NCBI RefSeq assembly: GCF_950023065.1
Contig: NC_088679.1
Coordinates: 9,920,001 to 9,984,000, forward strand
DNA from: Planococcus citri
Lineage: Eukaryota; Arthropoda; Insecta; Hemiptera; Pseudococcidae
DNA length: 64,000 bases
Direction: 5' to 3'
Positions 24,601 through 35,800 of the stretch are shown here, in pieces; the first letter of the stretch is position 1; every line of letters starts with the position of its first letter. The translations under genes were made by a program, and so were the position numbers. Under the pieces are notes generated by a model. The model was not told the DNA's origin, ran no database searches, and saw only the letters and a program-made list of their open reading frames with translations.

Positions 24601-24977
24601 AAATTGAATTTTAAATCAACATTTGAAATTGAATTTTAAATCAACATTTAAAATTGGATTTCAAATAAAAATTAAAATAAATTTTGAAGTGAAAAATAAC
24701 TACTTAAATGTTGAATTTGATTTCAAAATTGAAAGCAGAATCAGAATGAAAACATGAGCTATATTGGGTAAATTCTGATTTGCCTGTGCAATCTGAAATT
24801 GTTCTATAGTAACTAACCGCCATACAATTTCTTAAATTATCGTTTTAGTCTTCGTTTAATTTCTGGTAAAATTGAATTTTTACCCCCAAATGTTGAAAAT
24901 TTACACTTATCAAAATTCGTACAAAATAGTATAAAAATAGTTTTGAAAATAACTCAGGGAAACAGATACTAAGTGCC
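21697..24977. other. No gene; diffuse repeats
   Basis: Contains diverged members of the CTGGAGNCTCCAG repeat family (about 23121 TTGGAGTCTCCAG, 23397 CTGGAGGCTTCAAAAAG, 24002 CTGGAGGCTTCAG). A long low-complexity tract of AAATTGAATTT-like words runs from about 24290 to 24760. No exon supported. Confidence 0.5.
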
Positions 24978-25470
24978 AGGAGGATATAAAATTCTATTTC
25001 TCAGCGAAATCTGTCAAAAAGAACACGTTTGACAATGATTTCCTTCATTTTTAGCATGGAAAATTCAACTCTTTTTGCTGTGTAGAGCGTTGTATGGGCT
25101 GGATCCGGCTCATTTTTGGTTTGCGAGTATGTTGGAACTTAGTTAACATGTATGCCAAAAATCAGCCGGATCCGGCCCATACAACACTCTCACAGCATAA
25201 AAAGTTGAATTTTCCAACATTTTTTTGAATTTTTTTTAGATGGAAAATCCTTCTCTTTTCACTATCTGTAGAGCGTTGTATGAACCGGATCCGGGTGATT
25301 TTCGGTATACATATTAACAAAGTCTCAACATAGTTGCATTCCAAAAATGAGCCGAATCCGGCTCATATAGCGCTATACACAGCAAAAAGAGTTGAATTTT
25401 CCATGCTAAAAATTGAAGGAAATCGTTGTTTGTCGTGTGTTTTTTTTGACAGATTTTGCTAAAATTTCGT
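24978..25470. repeat. Four-fold nested palindrome
   Basis: A unit containing GAAAATTCAACTCTTTTTGC, TAGAGCGTTGTATG and GGATCCGG occurs four times in alternating orientation, at about 25060-25125, 25145-25218, 25238-25312 and 25333-25415. The outer pair is framed by mirrored TTTGACAGATTT / AAATCTGTCAAA sequences (right at about 25447, left at about 25007). Thus a foldback sits inside a foldback. Confidence 0.75.
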
Positions 25471-27884
25471 GTACCCCTATAAATTTTATTTTTTAAGAAA
25501 AAAATACTTTATGAGGAAATTAAGGAAGTGGTACACTTTTTTCGCTCCAATGAACAGTTAGGCCCACGTTGCTCAACTATGGATCGAAAAACATATTCGA
25601 GAAATTGTAGAGATGAGCAAGTATAGGTTTAAAATAAAAATCACTTTTAGACGACGAATTCTCTCCTCCAAAAGTAAATATATACATTTTTTATCCAAGA
25701 AATACTCGACACCCCCCTCTTATCTTGTTTTTTACTGGAAACAAATTCATTCCTGATCTCTCTTCCACTATTCCTCGATATTCCATCGATCAATTTCAAC
25801 CCTCTCTGGCAATTCCAATCAAACAATGAGATTTCCCTCGAACAAAGAGCAAAACACAATTACTGGCGCGTTTGCAACATCAATAATGGATGATATTTTT
25901 CATCGAGCAATTTAAGAGTTGAGACGACAACGATAGTACTATCGTACGACTACTAATGGTATCACGTCGATATGGAAAGTCGTAATCTCTCTTCTCTATG
26001 CCCCTTCATCACTTCGGCGGGCAATTACGGTCGCTTATAATTTATACTCGGCGAGCGAATGTATACATTACATTTATACAATGTGAGCACCAAACACGAA
26101 TATTTACGCCTTGTATAGTAGGTACCTACCTAATTACGACGAAAATATGCAAGTTGCCGCGATGTTTATACGCTGGAAAAAGAGTATAAAATTGCACCCT
26201 ATCAGTTGATTAGATATTCGAACGAAACCCTGTAATTACTTTTTCAGCGCTTTTTCTTATCTATCATTTATTAAAGAAACATTTTCGATAGCGTTGTGTA
26301 AGTGTAGAAAGTGGTGAAAAAAATATGGAAAAAATCCAAGGGCTATACGAATAAAAAAAGAAACTTGATTACTCGTGGTAGCTGGAGGGGGGGGGGACTT
26401 CGTGTACCTTTATTCGGGTGGTACGCGATCGTGTTAGGATGCGCATTTTTTCATTCCTATCGTCGTAATTCAGCGAAAGAAAAATTTTTATGGCCGAAAA
26501 AAAATGAATAGGAGAAGCCTATGCAGCGTGTCCCTATACCTATTCGACTGTCGGCTGCATTTTAATTGCGTGTTTTCACGCAATAAGCCAATTTAAAAAT
26601 TTCCAAATGTTTCGTTTACAAATAATGACCAAATCGCGTGACAATTTATTTAACTGCGTAATTACCAGTTAGTAAGTTCCTATGTGTGTTTTTTTTTCAT
26701 CCACCCTCTATATACACATAGTACAATCGGGTCCTCTGTATATGGATATGCGTAGCGAATATGCCACGTTGAATAGGTTAATGAAGAGATAATTTTCTAT
26801 AGATATATCTTGCGGAATATGGTAATGGTTGAAAATTTACGATAGCGAAATATACACATAGAAATAGGTACAGTAGTTGGTCGTCGAATGACGAAAGTTG
26901 CGGCGAAAAACGAAGAAGAAGGGTTGAAATCTTATAGAAATATAATTGCAGTGGCGAGATTGAAAAATGGGTCGCGGAATCGACCAAGTTTTAAAACTTT
27001 TTACCCCCTGGAACCCCCCTTCTGGCTAGTGCTGTTTCAAAGAAACGAGTATCTATAGACAAGCCATTCTATCCCCGGAGAGTGTGCAGAAAGATAGCGA
27101 AAAACGCCAGCTCGGGTTTAAAATCTCGACTAAAAAAATTTATTTCCCTATCAACAAGTGAATACTCGAAAATGACATTTTGAAAAATATCGTTCAACTT
27201 ATCGGCTGCTCGTTTGCGTGATTTAGAGGTATAACACTCGGTTAAAAACACGATGTACGTATGATTAGAAAAACGCGATAAACAGCTCCTTATGGCCGGT
27301 CTTTAACCATAAGTTATCCTTACTTATACTCTTCGATATGCTTACAGTTATACGTAGGTATATCAAAGCACCATACTCTACTATCGTCGATTATATCTCG
27401 AGGATTATATTTATTTCTGTGAGCGGCTTTATAACTTGCGTATACGACTTAAGAAGAGAAAAAATATGGTTGTAGAATACGCTGGTGGTATATACCTGTG
27501 CAGATGGTTGTTCGATGGCATAGGTATAATTATATTGTAATGGCTTGTAAAAGGACTACTTTCGAATCCTGGTTCGCCTTTGCGAGTCTCTAAGGTATTG
27601 GATTGCAAGCTGGGTAGTATTTTTCTTCATTATCGAGTAAGGTACCTGTGTTCTTATAATTCTTTTCTATTTTCAAAGAATCGGTTTGGTGGAGAGAAAT
27701 TAAGTATTATGGTGTTTTTGAGAATGGTATGGTACCAACCTTATATTAGGTACATATATTATGTATGTAGTAATTTGGTGAGATTTCTTTCTTTCCTTAT
27801 TTTAATCTCAGCTCCATAGGATTAGGTAGTTTGTATTTTCAGACTTCATTTTTATCTTTGCCCGCGTAGCACTGACGAGATCGT
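25471..27884. other. No gene recognised
   Basis: Moderately less AT-rich DNA with a G run at 26388-26397. Short open frames have no known motifs and no clear repeat was found. Confidence 0.5.
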
Positions 27885-28536
27885 CAGTGGCCTCGACAAA
27901 AGTATCGACATGATTTTACATTGATTGTTGATTGAAAAAAGTCGGAGCATTATCCACAAAGAGGTTAATCCAACTACGTTCAAGATAATTGATTAAAAAT
28001 TGACACTATTTTCAAAAACAATGATGAAAATGCTGACGGTCATCATTGCTGTCTACATTTGTATCTACAGTTATGTGCAAGATTTCGATATATTGTAGAT
28101 ACCTTTGTAGACCCATGATTGATATCAAAATTCAGGTCGTCTTGTCGATCCGAAGTTGATGTCAACTATAAGATCGACAGAAACATCTACAAAATTTTGA
28201 TCTTGTATAGTTACTTTTGTCGATCTAATTTGTTATCAACTTTGGCATCGGCAAGATGACCTGAATTTTGGTATCGATTATACGGTCTACAAAAGTACCT
28301 ACAAAATGTCGCCATCAAGTAAATACTTCTGTAGATCTTGTAATCGACATCAACCATCTGGTTAATATTGATGAGGAAGTTGATGTCGATTACAAGATCT
28401 ATAAAATATTTTTAGAAATTTCGAAGTGTTGCCGACTCATTTGTCGATGTCTAAGTCGACAATACAGTAAGAAAAATTTTCTAAGTCCAGAATATGATGG
28501 ACTGAATATTCTTTTAAGGCCTCTCCACTTAACAGC

Positions 28537-28625
28537 TGCAATGGTCTAGTGGTTAGAGCACCGGACAGAAGTGAGTGGCAACCTAGATTCAATCCCTTCC
28601 GAGGGCAACTTTTTTTCTTTCAAAA
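28537..28625 (+). repeat. tRNA-derived SINE head
   Basis: TGGTCTAGTGG (28542-28552) fits the pol III A-box consensus exactly. GATTCAATCC (28586-28595) is a near-fit to a B box, 33 bases later. The 5' part CAATGGTCTAGTGGTTAGAGC reads like the start of a tRNA. The acceptor stem is not restored at the 3' side and T-rich sequence follows, so a SINE or tRNA pseudogene is more likely than a functional tRNA. Confidence 0.55.
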
Positions 28626-28871
28626 AAATTTTTTAGGGTGCAATATTTTTGAAAATAATTTTACTTGAATCAAAAAAGAGTTTTGGGCACAGTCAAAATT
28701 TGCTTCTTTTAGACTCAAAAAAATGACACCAATGTCAAGACCTTGTCCAGACAAAAAATGAAGGGAGACAACAGACAATTTTGATATAAACTTCTCACTC
28801 GTCATTTTATCGACATTGGTGTCAACAAATGTCGTGTCAACAAGTGACCTTTTCCATCGACTTTGGCATTG

Positions 28872-29346
28872 CTTGTGCTACTCAGGTGAGGGTTTCCCAG
28901 TCCCAACATCTCGTGGGTGGGGCTAGTTTATTGTGGAACTGGAATATGGGGGTACAATAACTTACCTAGAGGTTCTGTATTATTATACTACCTTAACATT
29001 ACACAACTTGACAATATTGTAACGTTATTAAGTTCGCTTAATTTTAACATATACTTAGTTGTAATTATTAATATGCTGTTGATTAGACTGTGGTCCGAAG
29101 TTGTTGTTCCACCACTGGTAGATGGGTAGTGTGGTGTGATTCTTGGTTGAAGTACATGAAACATAAGGAATTAGCATTAGTGTGTCACATGCATAATCAG
29201 ATAAACATAGGTAGTATGAAATATAGTAACCACACCAACTCATGACAATACTAGGATGCTCAGCGTACATTTACTGTGGGAGAATATTCTACTTATGTTA
29301 CTATAATAAGAACTAGAGAGATTAACTGAAGCCTGCCCCCACAACA
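28872..29346 (-). mobile_element. Candidate solo LTR (475 bases)
   Basis: On the minus strand the segment begins TGTTGTGGGGGCAGGC, an LTR-like TG start. It is flanked by ATTG on both sides (28868-28871 and 29347-29350) and interrupts the TCGACAT-rich repeat cleanly. The far end reads CACAAG rather than the usual CA, so the assignment is tentative. Confidence 0.35.
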
Positions 29347-30019
29347 ATTGTCGACGTCGACATTTACATCGACTACGTTTTTTTCCAACATAATGATGGA
29401 AAAGCGATCAATTAATTATTTAGTAGGAATCTTCTGTCCGTACAAAAGCCAGGTAAAGGAAAAGTTTCAAAATTTTCTCATTATTTCTGATATCTCTACA
29501 TGCCATCTCGACATGTAGATGTAAAATTTGATGCTCGAAATTTACATCTACAACTAGGTATGTCGACCAATTTTTCAAAATTAAAATTACTGTTTTAGTG
29601 TATAAAAGTTTAGTAAACATTCAAAGATATGATCTTGTTCAATGAGGAAAACAAATTTTTTAGGGCATTGATGAAATTAGGCACTTTTCCACAGTTTGGA
29701 GTTGTAGATGATATGATGTTGATATTGTGGATGTATTTGTTGATGTCGAATTTCACATCAACATTAACATCAACATGTCGACATGAAAAATGGATTAGTT
29801 TAGTACTCTTAGATAAAGTATTGCACCATCTTTGATATAAGGAATTTCTGTTCAACTATTCGATTGTGCAGACTTTTCATCTGTACTTCTTTGGAAGTGG
29901 ACTTTATGTTGATGCTGTTTTCAGCACGAGCAATAGCCACATCAGATGAAATAATTGTTGGAAAAAAAAATTTTCTATTTGTAAGCTTAAATTTTATAAT
30001 GTTACGACGCAGGAGGTCG

Positions 30020-30245
30020 ACATAAATTTCGATGTGAATGTCGATCCATCCACATCCGTCACTTTTGGATGCCACATGTCGATGTGAATTTCGACCCTGT
30101 GTTGAGCCAATTGTCGACACGAATGCAGATCAACATCAGTCGACAATTACATCGACAATTAGCTCGACACAGGGTCGAAATTCACATCGACATGTGGCAT
30201 CCAAAAGTGACGGATGTGGATGGGTCGACTTCACATCGAAATTAG
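30020..30245. repeat. Inverted repeat with 66-base matching arms
   Basis: Arms 30042-30107 and 30162-30227 are complementary at almost every position (containing TCACTTTTGGATGCCACATG and its complement). Across a 1-base gap the pairing extends outward to about 30020 and 30245. The 54-base spacer is itself rich in TGTCGAC words. Confidence 0.8.
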
Positions 30246-30274
30246 CATGGTCATTGTTGTACGGGTGGTACACA

Positions 30275-30570
30275 CGATCCAATATATTTGACAAACTCAA
30301 TTGGTGAAATCAAATTTGTCAAATATATTGGATCATGTGGACACTCTGATATTTCAAGTTTCCTTCAAAATTTCAACGTTTTGTTGATCAGTGACACCAA
30401 TTCTAAAAATATAAATAATATGTTTATTTTTTCAGAGTTATTTTCAGAGTTGGTGTCACCAATCAACAAAATATTGAAAATTTGAAGAAAAAAAAAACTA
30501 AATTATCAGAGCATCCACATGATCCAATATAATTGACAAATTCAATTTGACCAATCAAGTTTGTCAAATA
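30275..30570. mobile_element. MITE-like foldback, about 0.3 kb
   Basis: Both ends carry ATTTGACAAA...ATATTGGATCATGTGG-type sequence in inverted orientation. The inner parts pair as well (TTGATCAGTGACACCAATTCT against GAGTTGGTGTCACCAATCAA). Each end contains a smaller inverted repeat (AATATATTTGACAAA / TTTGTCAAATATATT). No coding sequence. Confidence 0.65.
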
Positions 30571-30666
30571 CAGCAAAAGCTAGTTATAATGCTTTTGGTT
30601 ATAATGCAAATTTTGTTATAACACTGATTTCCTCTGGTCCCTAGACAATTCCATTTAAACCTATGT
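30571..30666 (+). repeat. Possible truncated Tigger-like end
   Basis: TA followed by CAGCAAAAGCTAGTTATAAT and repeated GTTATAA words resembles the ends of pogo/Tigger-like elements (compare the element at 41769). No matching right end was found. Confidence 0.3.
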
Positions 30667-31090
30667 AAAATCAGTGTTGTCAGTTTAAAACAGCACCATA
30701 ATTATGTTTAAAACGTTTATAACAGTGTTTTAAACGTTGACAAAAAAACAGACAGTGTTTAAAACAGAATTCTGTTTAAAATGTTTTTTTTTTGTTTTAA
30801 ACAAGTTTTTTTTCAACTGTAATTTCCTAAAAAAAAAAACACATTTTTTTCTATTTCTGGTTGAAAAGGTGATGACATTTTTTAAAGGCAAATTTTTTGT
30901 TTTGATTTCCATTTTTTAATATTTCTTGAGCCTTATGGCTATTTCATGATGTCGCATCTTAAAAGTTGATGACTTGATAACGTATATTTGAAAAACTGAA
31001 TCCAAAACAAATGAATTTGTGTTAAAAACGTGTTTAAAACACATGAGAATCCAGCAGTTTAAAACTCTGTTTTAAACAAAACAAAAAAAA
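30667..31090. repeat. GTTTAAAAC-word repeat tract
   Basis: The word GTTTAAAAC or its complement GTTTTAAAC, with a palindromic TTTAAA core, occurs about nine times (30686, 30709, 30726, 30757, 30772, 30794, 31038, 31060, 31070). A/T runs lie between. Function unknown. Confidence 0.5.
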
Positions 31091-32539
31091 ACGTTTGTTT
31101 TGTCTTTTCAAAAAAAAAAAAAAAGTTTTTTTTCAACACTGTGTAAAATTAATCGCGATATAAGTATAACGCTCATGAGTGATTATAAATCAATCGTTTC
31201 TAACGCTCTAAAATTCAGGAAAAATCACAGTTTTAAAAGTAATTTTGATAACAAAAACCACTTATTTGCAACAAAAAAAAAAACAAAATTTTATGAAAAT
31301 TTTTGTCGCAATAACAGTTTTTTTTGCAATTTTTGCAGTTTTGATTTAGAAAAAAATTTTAAAAAACGTTTTTGGCAGAAATTTTGGCAAAAAATCTGTT
31401 TTTCAACTTTCAACAGTTTAAGTTCATGCAAACAAGTATAATTATTTTTGATAAAAAAGTGAGATTTTTGACATTGAACATTAATACTTAGTTCCCTTTC
31501 AGATTTTCTGATTTCTAAATAAGTACGTATTAACACATACAGCTGGTTGTTCAAATTCCAAAATAAAATTTACTTTTGAACTTTCATTTATTAGATACGC
31601 TTTTTCTGTTTTAAAACGAGAATTCGCTGGCATTAGTTTTAGGACTAATTTTCATCATTTTTACTGAACAATTGACCGAACTTTTTTTCAAAAAAAAAGC
31701 ACACTTACTTACCTAAATTGTCGAAAATGGCCAACCTTAAATTTTTCAAAAATTCATTAAAAATCAAAAAAACAGTTTGTGCAGAGATGATCAGATCCAA
31801 TCATTTCTCTTCGGAGACCCATTAAATTAGATCTGATTTGATCAGATCTGATCCCGATATTCCCTGGACTCAAACCCTGTGTTGATAGAATTGCTGAACG
31901 AAAGAAAGTTTCGTAAGGGAAATTTTTCGTTCGCTGTGGCCTGAATAATAACAATTTGGTACCATAGCTTCATTTGAATCTCATATGCCATGCCATGCCA
32001 TACCTACCTACACAAAAGTTTAAAACAAATGGCTACTTAATAGAACCACTGAGTAATCTCCCTACGCTCCAAATGACGAAATGAAGGAGCAAAGTGATGA
32101 TGTTTTTATCAACACTCTTCTCTTAATATAGATACCTACTGTACCTAAATTATCTGCGTCGAATAGCTGTAGTCTGATTAAAATAAGCTGAATCTCGCTC
32201 AGAATCGCATGAAAGGAAGCGATTTAAGACTCGGTACGTCTTGAAAAGACTCAGTAGGTACCTATTACTTAGTATTTTAGATATACTTTGAAAAGTACTT
32301 ACGTCTGTACAGCGCAATTAGGTAATTGGAGCGTTTAAATGTTGAATAAAGCTCGAGTTATTTACGCGGTCGTTTTGTTCTCAGTTAACTCGATACTGTC
32401 CGAAGTTTAATTCTATCAAAGATTAATTTACTTAATGATTTGCCAACGAGTACAAAATACACAAGCTGATAGATGAAAGTATTATAACGTTGAATTAGAA
32501 GAAAAAACACTGAAAGCGGAAATATCTTCCATCGAGTAG
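31091..32539. other. No gene; AT-rich left flank of the copia element
   Basis: Low-complexity AT-rich DNA. A GATCTGATTTGATCAGATCTGATC-type cluster near 31830-31853 matches the words of the repeat at 41.4-43.2 kb. Confidence 0.5.
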
Positions 32540-32544
32540 AAACC
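32540..32544. other. Target-site duplication (left), AAACC
   Basis: AAACC here is repeated at 37551-37555 immediately outside the other LTR. Five bases is the usual duplication of copia elements. Confidence 0.85.
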
Positions 32545-32839
32545 TAATAAAATTCGATGCGCACTTCAAGATAAATGATGTATTTACTCGAATACATAAT
32601 AAATAAAATATGTACATTAATAAAACGAAAATAAGATCGCCATAATAACGATCAGAACGTAATAAACTCGAATGGAAAACGGATACTCGAGTAGAAAAAT
32701 ATCAAAAGTCATCGGATGATTTTGTTGACTTCTAAGAAACGAAAACGATACAATGTATCTCGATAACGCTCGAATTACAGGTAATTACAACGAAAAAATC
32801 GAATACAAATAATTACGCGAATTTGCTCATTTTTTAACA
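32545..32839 (-). repeat. 3' LTR of the copia element (295 bases)
   Basis: Identical by eye to 37256-37550. In element orientation it starts TGTTAAAAAATGAGC and ends CGAATTTTATTA. The TG start is canonical; the TTA end, in place of CA, is not. Confidence 0.9.
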
Positions 32840-32847
32840 CTTTCCCT
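32840..32847 (-). promoter_or_regulatory. Polypurine tract
   Basis: In element orientation AGGGAAAG immediately precedes the 3' LTR, which is the expected place for priming of plus-strand DNA. It lies 26 bases after the polyprotein stop codon. Confidence 0.75.
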
Positions 32848-32873
32848 AATTCGAGAATTATCGAACCAATGAT

Positions 32874-35800
32874 CTAAGCAATCGATGATGTTAATCCAGA
32901 TTGTTCTCGCAAGATTGACAATCTTGGACATGGCAACGGCTTCGTCAGTATATCAGCCAATTGCTGCTCAGTTCGAATATGCTGAACATCGATCATATTT
33001 GCTCGAATTCGGTCACGGATGAAGAAGTATTTTCTCTGGATATGCTTCGTTCTGCTATGAAATTCGACGTTCTCGGCTATTCGAATGGCATTTTCGTTAT
33101 CCACCAATAACACAGGAATGTCTGACAGATCGATTAATTCTCGAAATAATCTCGAAATCCAGATAGTCTCCTTCGATGCTTCGTTAGCAGCGATTAATTC
33201 AGCTTCACAACTCGAGTCAGCGACCAACTGCTGTCGTTTGCTGATCCAGGAAATCGCCGCGTCAGCATACTTGATCAGAACGCCAGTTGTCGATCGAGAT
33301 GTAGTAGGACAGCCGGCGAAGTCTGAGTCACTGTAACATTCTAGCTGTTTGACAGTTGGATCGAATTTGTACACCAACTTGAAGTTTATCGTACCATTCA
33401 AGTAACGAATAACACGCTTCAAACAGCTCACATCTTCGGGTGACAGATTTTCTAGGGATCTCGATAATACGCCAACTGCGTATGAAATATCGAATCGAGT
33501 ACCTCTGGCAACGTACAGCAGCGCGCCAACTGCCGATCGGTAGGGAAAATCAGACGTTTTTTCGATGTCTGATGTCGTAGATCGTTTCACTATCGGAGTA
33601 TCTACTGACTTACAGCCAGCCATTCCAAATCGCTTCGTAAGTTTTTCGATATACAGCGACTGATCCAATGAGATATCTCCGTTCGAAGATCGAGATATTC
33701 GAATACCAAGGAACTGGTCAGCTGTTCTCGAGACGATCTTGAATTCGGACTGTAACGCGTTGATAAATGCATCCATCAGTTCTTCGTCGTCTGATGATGC
33801 CAGTCCGTCGTCGACGTACAAAGCTAAAATGAGCTTTCGAATTTTCCCATTTCGCTTTACGTAGAAGATGTAAACGCAGGGATCTTCTTTACTTTGTACG
33901 AATCCGAGTTTTAGCAGGAAAGCATGAAATCGAGCATTCCAACACCGTGGTGCTTGTTTCAAACCGTACAAGCTGCTTTTCAATCGACAAACTCGATTCG
34001 TACCGTCGTTATAACCGTCGGGTTGCCACATGTAGACTTCTTCCTCGACCTTTCCATACAGGAAAACTGCAGAGACGTCAAATTGACGTACAATCATATT
34101 TTCGGCCGCTGAGATCGCTAACAACGATCGTATCGTATCGAGGCGAGTTACAGGTGCAAACGTTTCATCGTAATCAACTCCGGGTCGTTGACTGCAACCT
34201 TTTACAACTAATCGAGCGCGATATTTCTCGATAGTGCCGTTCGAATTCGTCTTTACGCGGAAAACCCATCGATTGCGTAATACAGGCTTTCCCGGAGGTT
34301 TAGGAACTAAATCCCACGCGTTGTTAGTAGCCATGGACTGCATTTCGGTGTCCATCGCTGCTTTCCATTCGGAACGTTCTTGACTTCGAATAGCTTCATC
34401 GTACGAGGTCGGTAACGAATCTAATTCGGCCAAGAAAATCTCGATCTCAACACAATTAGCGTGATTGTTGAGAATCGCAGATTTCGAACGTTTGTTGTCG
34501 CGTAAATTTCTCCATCTAGACAGAAGCTCGGATTCTTCTAGATCTTCGTTAGCGTTTTGAAAATCATCGATATCCGAATCTTCGTGCTCGGACGCTGATT
34601 TCGATGACTTTGGAGAAATTTTCGAATTAGACGACGGTGATTTCTTCGGAGTAGAAGGTGCACTCTTTTTCGCAGTGCTTTTAGTTTCCTTCGTTTTAGA
34701 ATCACTGTTACTTTCATAATCAACTGGATCGAGCAAATCGTCGTTGATTGGTAACGTAACGCGTTCTTCGCAATCTTGAAGTCTTTCGTTGAAGGTGACG
34801 TCTCTCGAACAAACAACGTCACGTTTCTCGGGAACGTAGACTCGATATCGCTCATCACCATCGTATCCGACGAGGTAACCGACGAGTACCTTTTTATCCA
34901 TCTTTTTGCGTAGCTGGATAGGTACATGGACGTAACACTTCGAACTAACAATTCGAAGGTGTTTTATTCGAGCTGGTTTACCGAACCATAATTCGTAAGG
35001 AGTTGAGCCGTCGATCGATGATTTGCCTACTCGATTCAGCAAATAAGCAGCGGTGGTAACAAGTTCGGCCCAGATTGATACCGGAAACGCGTAATCTGGA
35101 TTTGAATATTTCAATGTTCGAGCCATTTCAACAATCGTTCTATTTTCACGTTCAACAGAACCGTTTTGCTCCGGCGTGTATGGCGCAGTTAGTCGTTGTC
35201 GAACACCAAAATCTCGTAACACCGAACGTACTGCCTCGTTATCGAACTCGCCTCCGTTGTCAGATAAAAATTCCAACACGCGATGACCTTGAGTACGAGC
35301 TTCGGAAAGTACCTCTCGAATACAGCGAGATACTACGGCTGCCGTTTTCTCCTTCTCGACAAACACATGTCGATAATGCGAATAGTGATCTTTGATAACG
35401 ATCAGATATCTGCGACCACTGAAGGAACGATCAAATGGTCCGCAAACATCACCAGAAATCAGCTCACCAACTGATCTGGTCGGTAGACGTGTGCCGAACG
35501 TCTGACGGTGCGCCTTTCCAAACTGACACGGTTCACAGACATCGGTATTAGCGTTGGCTTTCGTTTGTAGCCCCAATGCTGCGAGTTTGGATCGAACGAG
35601 ATTTTTATCGACGTGACCCCATCGTTCGTGATAGAGTTGGACTAGTTCGCTGCTCTCAACAGCATTCACCTGAGGCTCTGGTAACACGGTGTCGAACGAT
35701 GCTTTGTAAAGCGTACCATGTTTGTTTCTCGAGCCGGTGAACATTACGCGATCTCCTGTTTCGAAGCTGCAGGAGACTTGATTTGAGACGAATTTACTAT

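Larger units (their letters stand above)
27885..30245. repeat. TCGACAT/ATGTCGA-rich dispersed repeat
   Basis: Words such as ATCGACATC, TGATGTCGA and TGTCGAC recur dozens of times in both orientations. The tract is interrupted by a SINE (28537) and a candidate solo LTR (28872-29346), after which the same words resume. It ends in a long inverted repeat at 30020-30245. Outer boundaries are uncertain. Confidence 0.55.

Noticed and set aside
28537..28625. Functional tRNA gene
   Set aside because: The A box is good but the B box is imperfect and the acceptor stem does not close; called a SINE head instead.
33085..35474. Several open frames antisense to the copia polyprotein
   Set aside because: Shadows of a long biased coding frame; no motifs.
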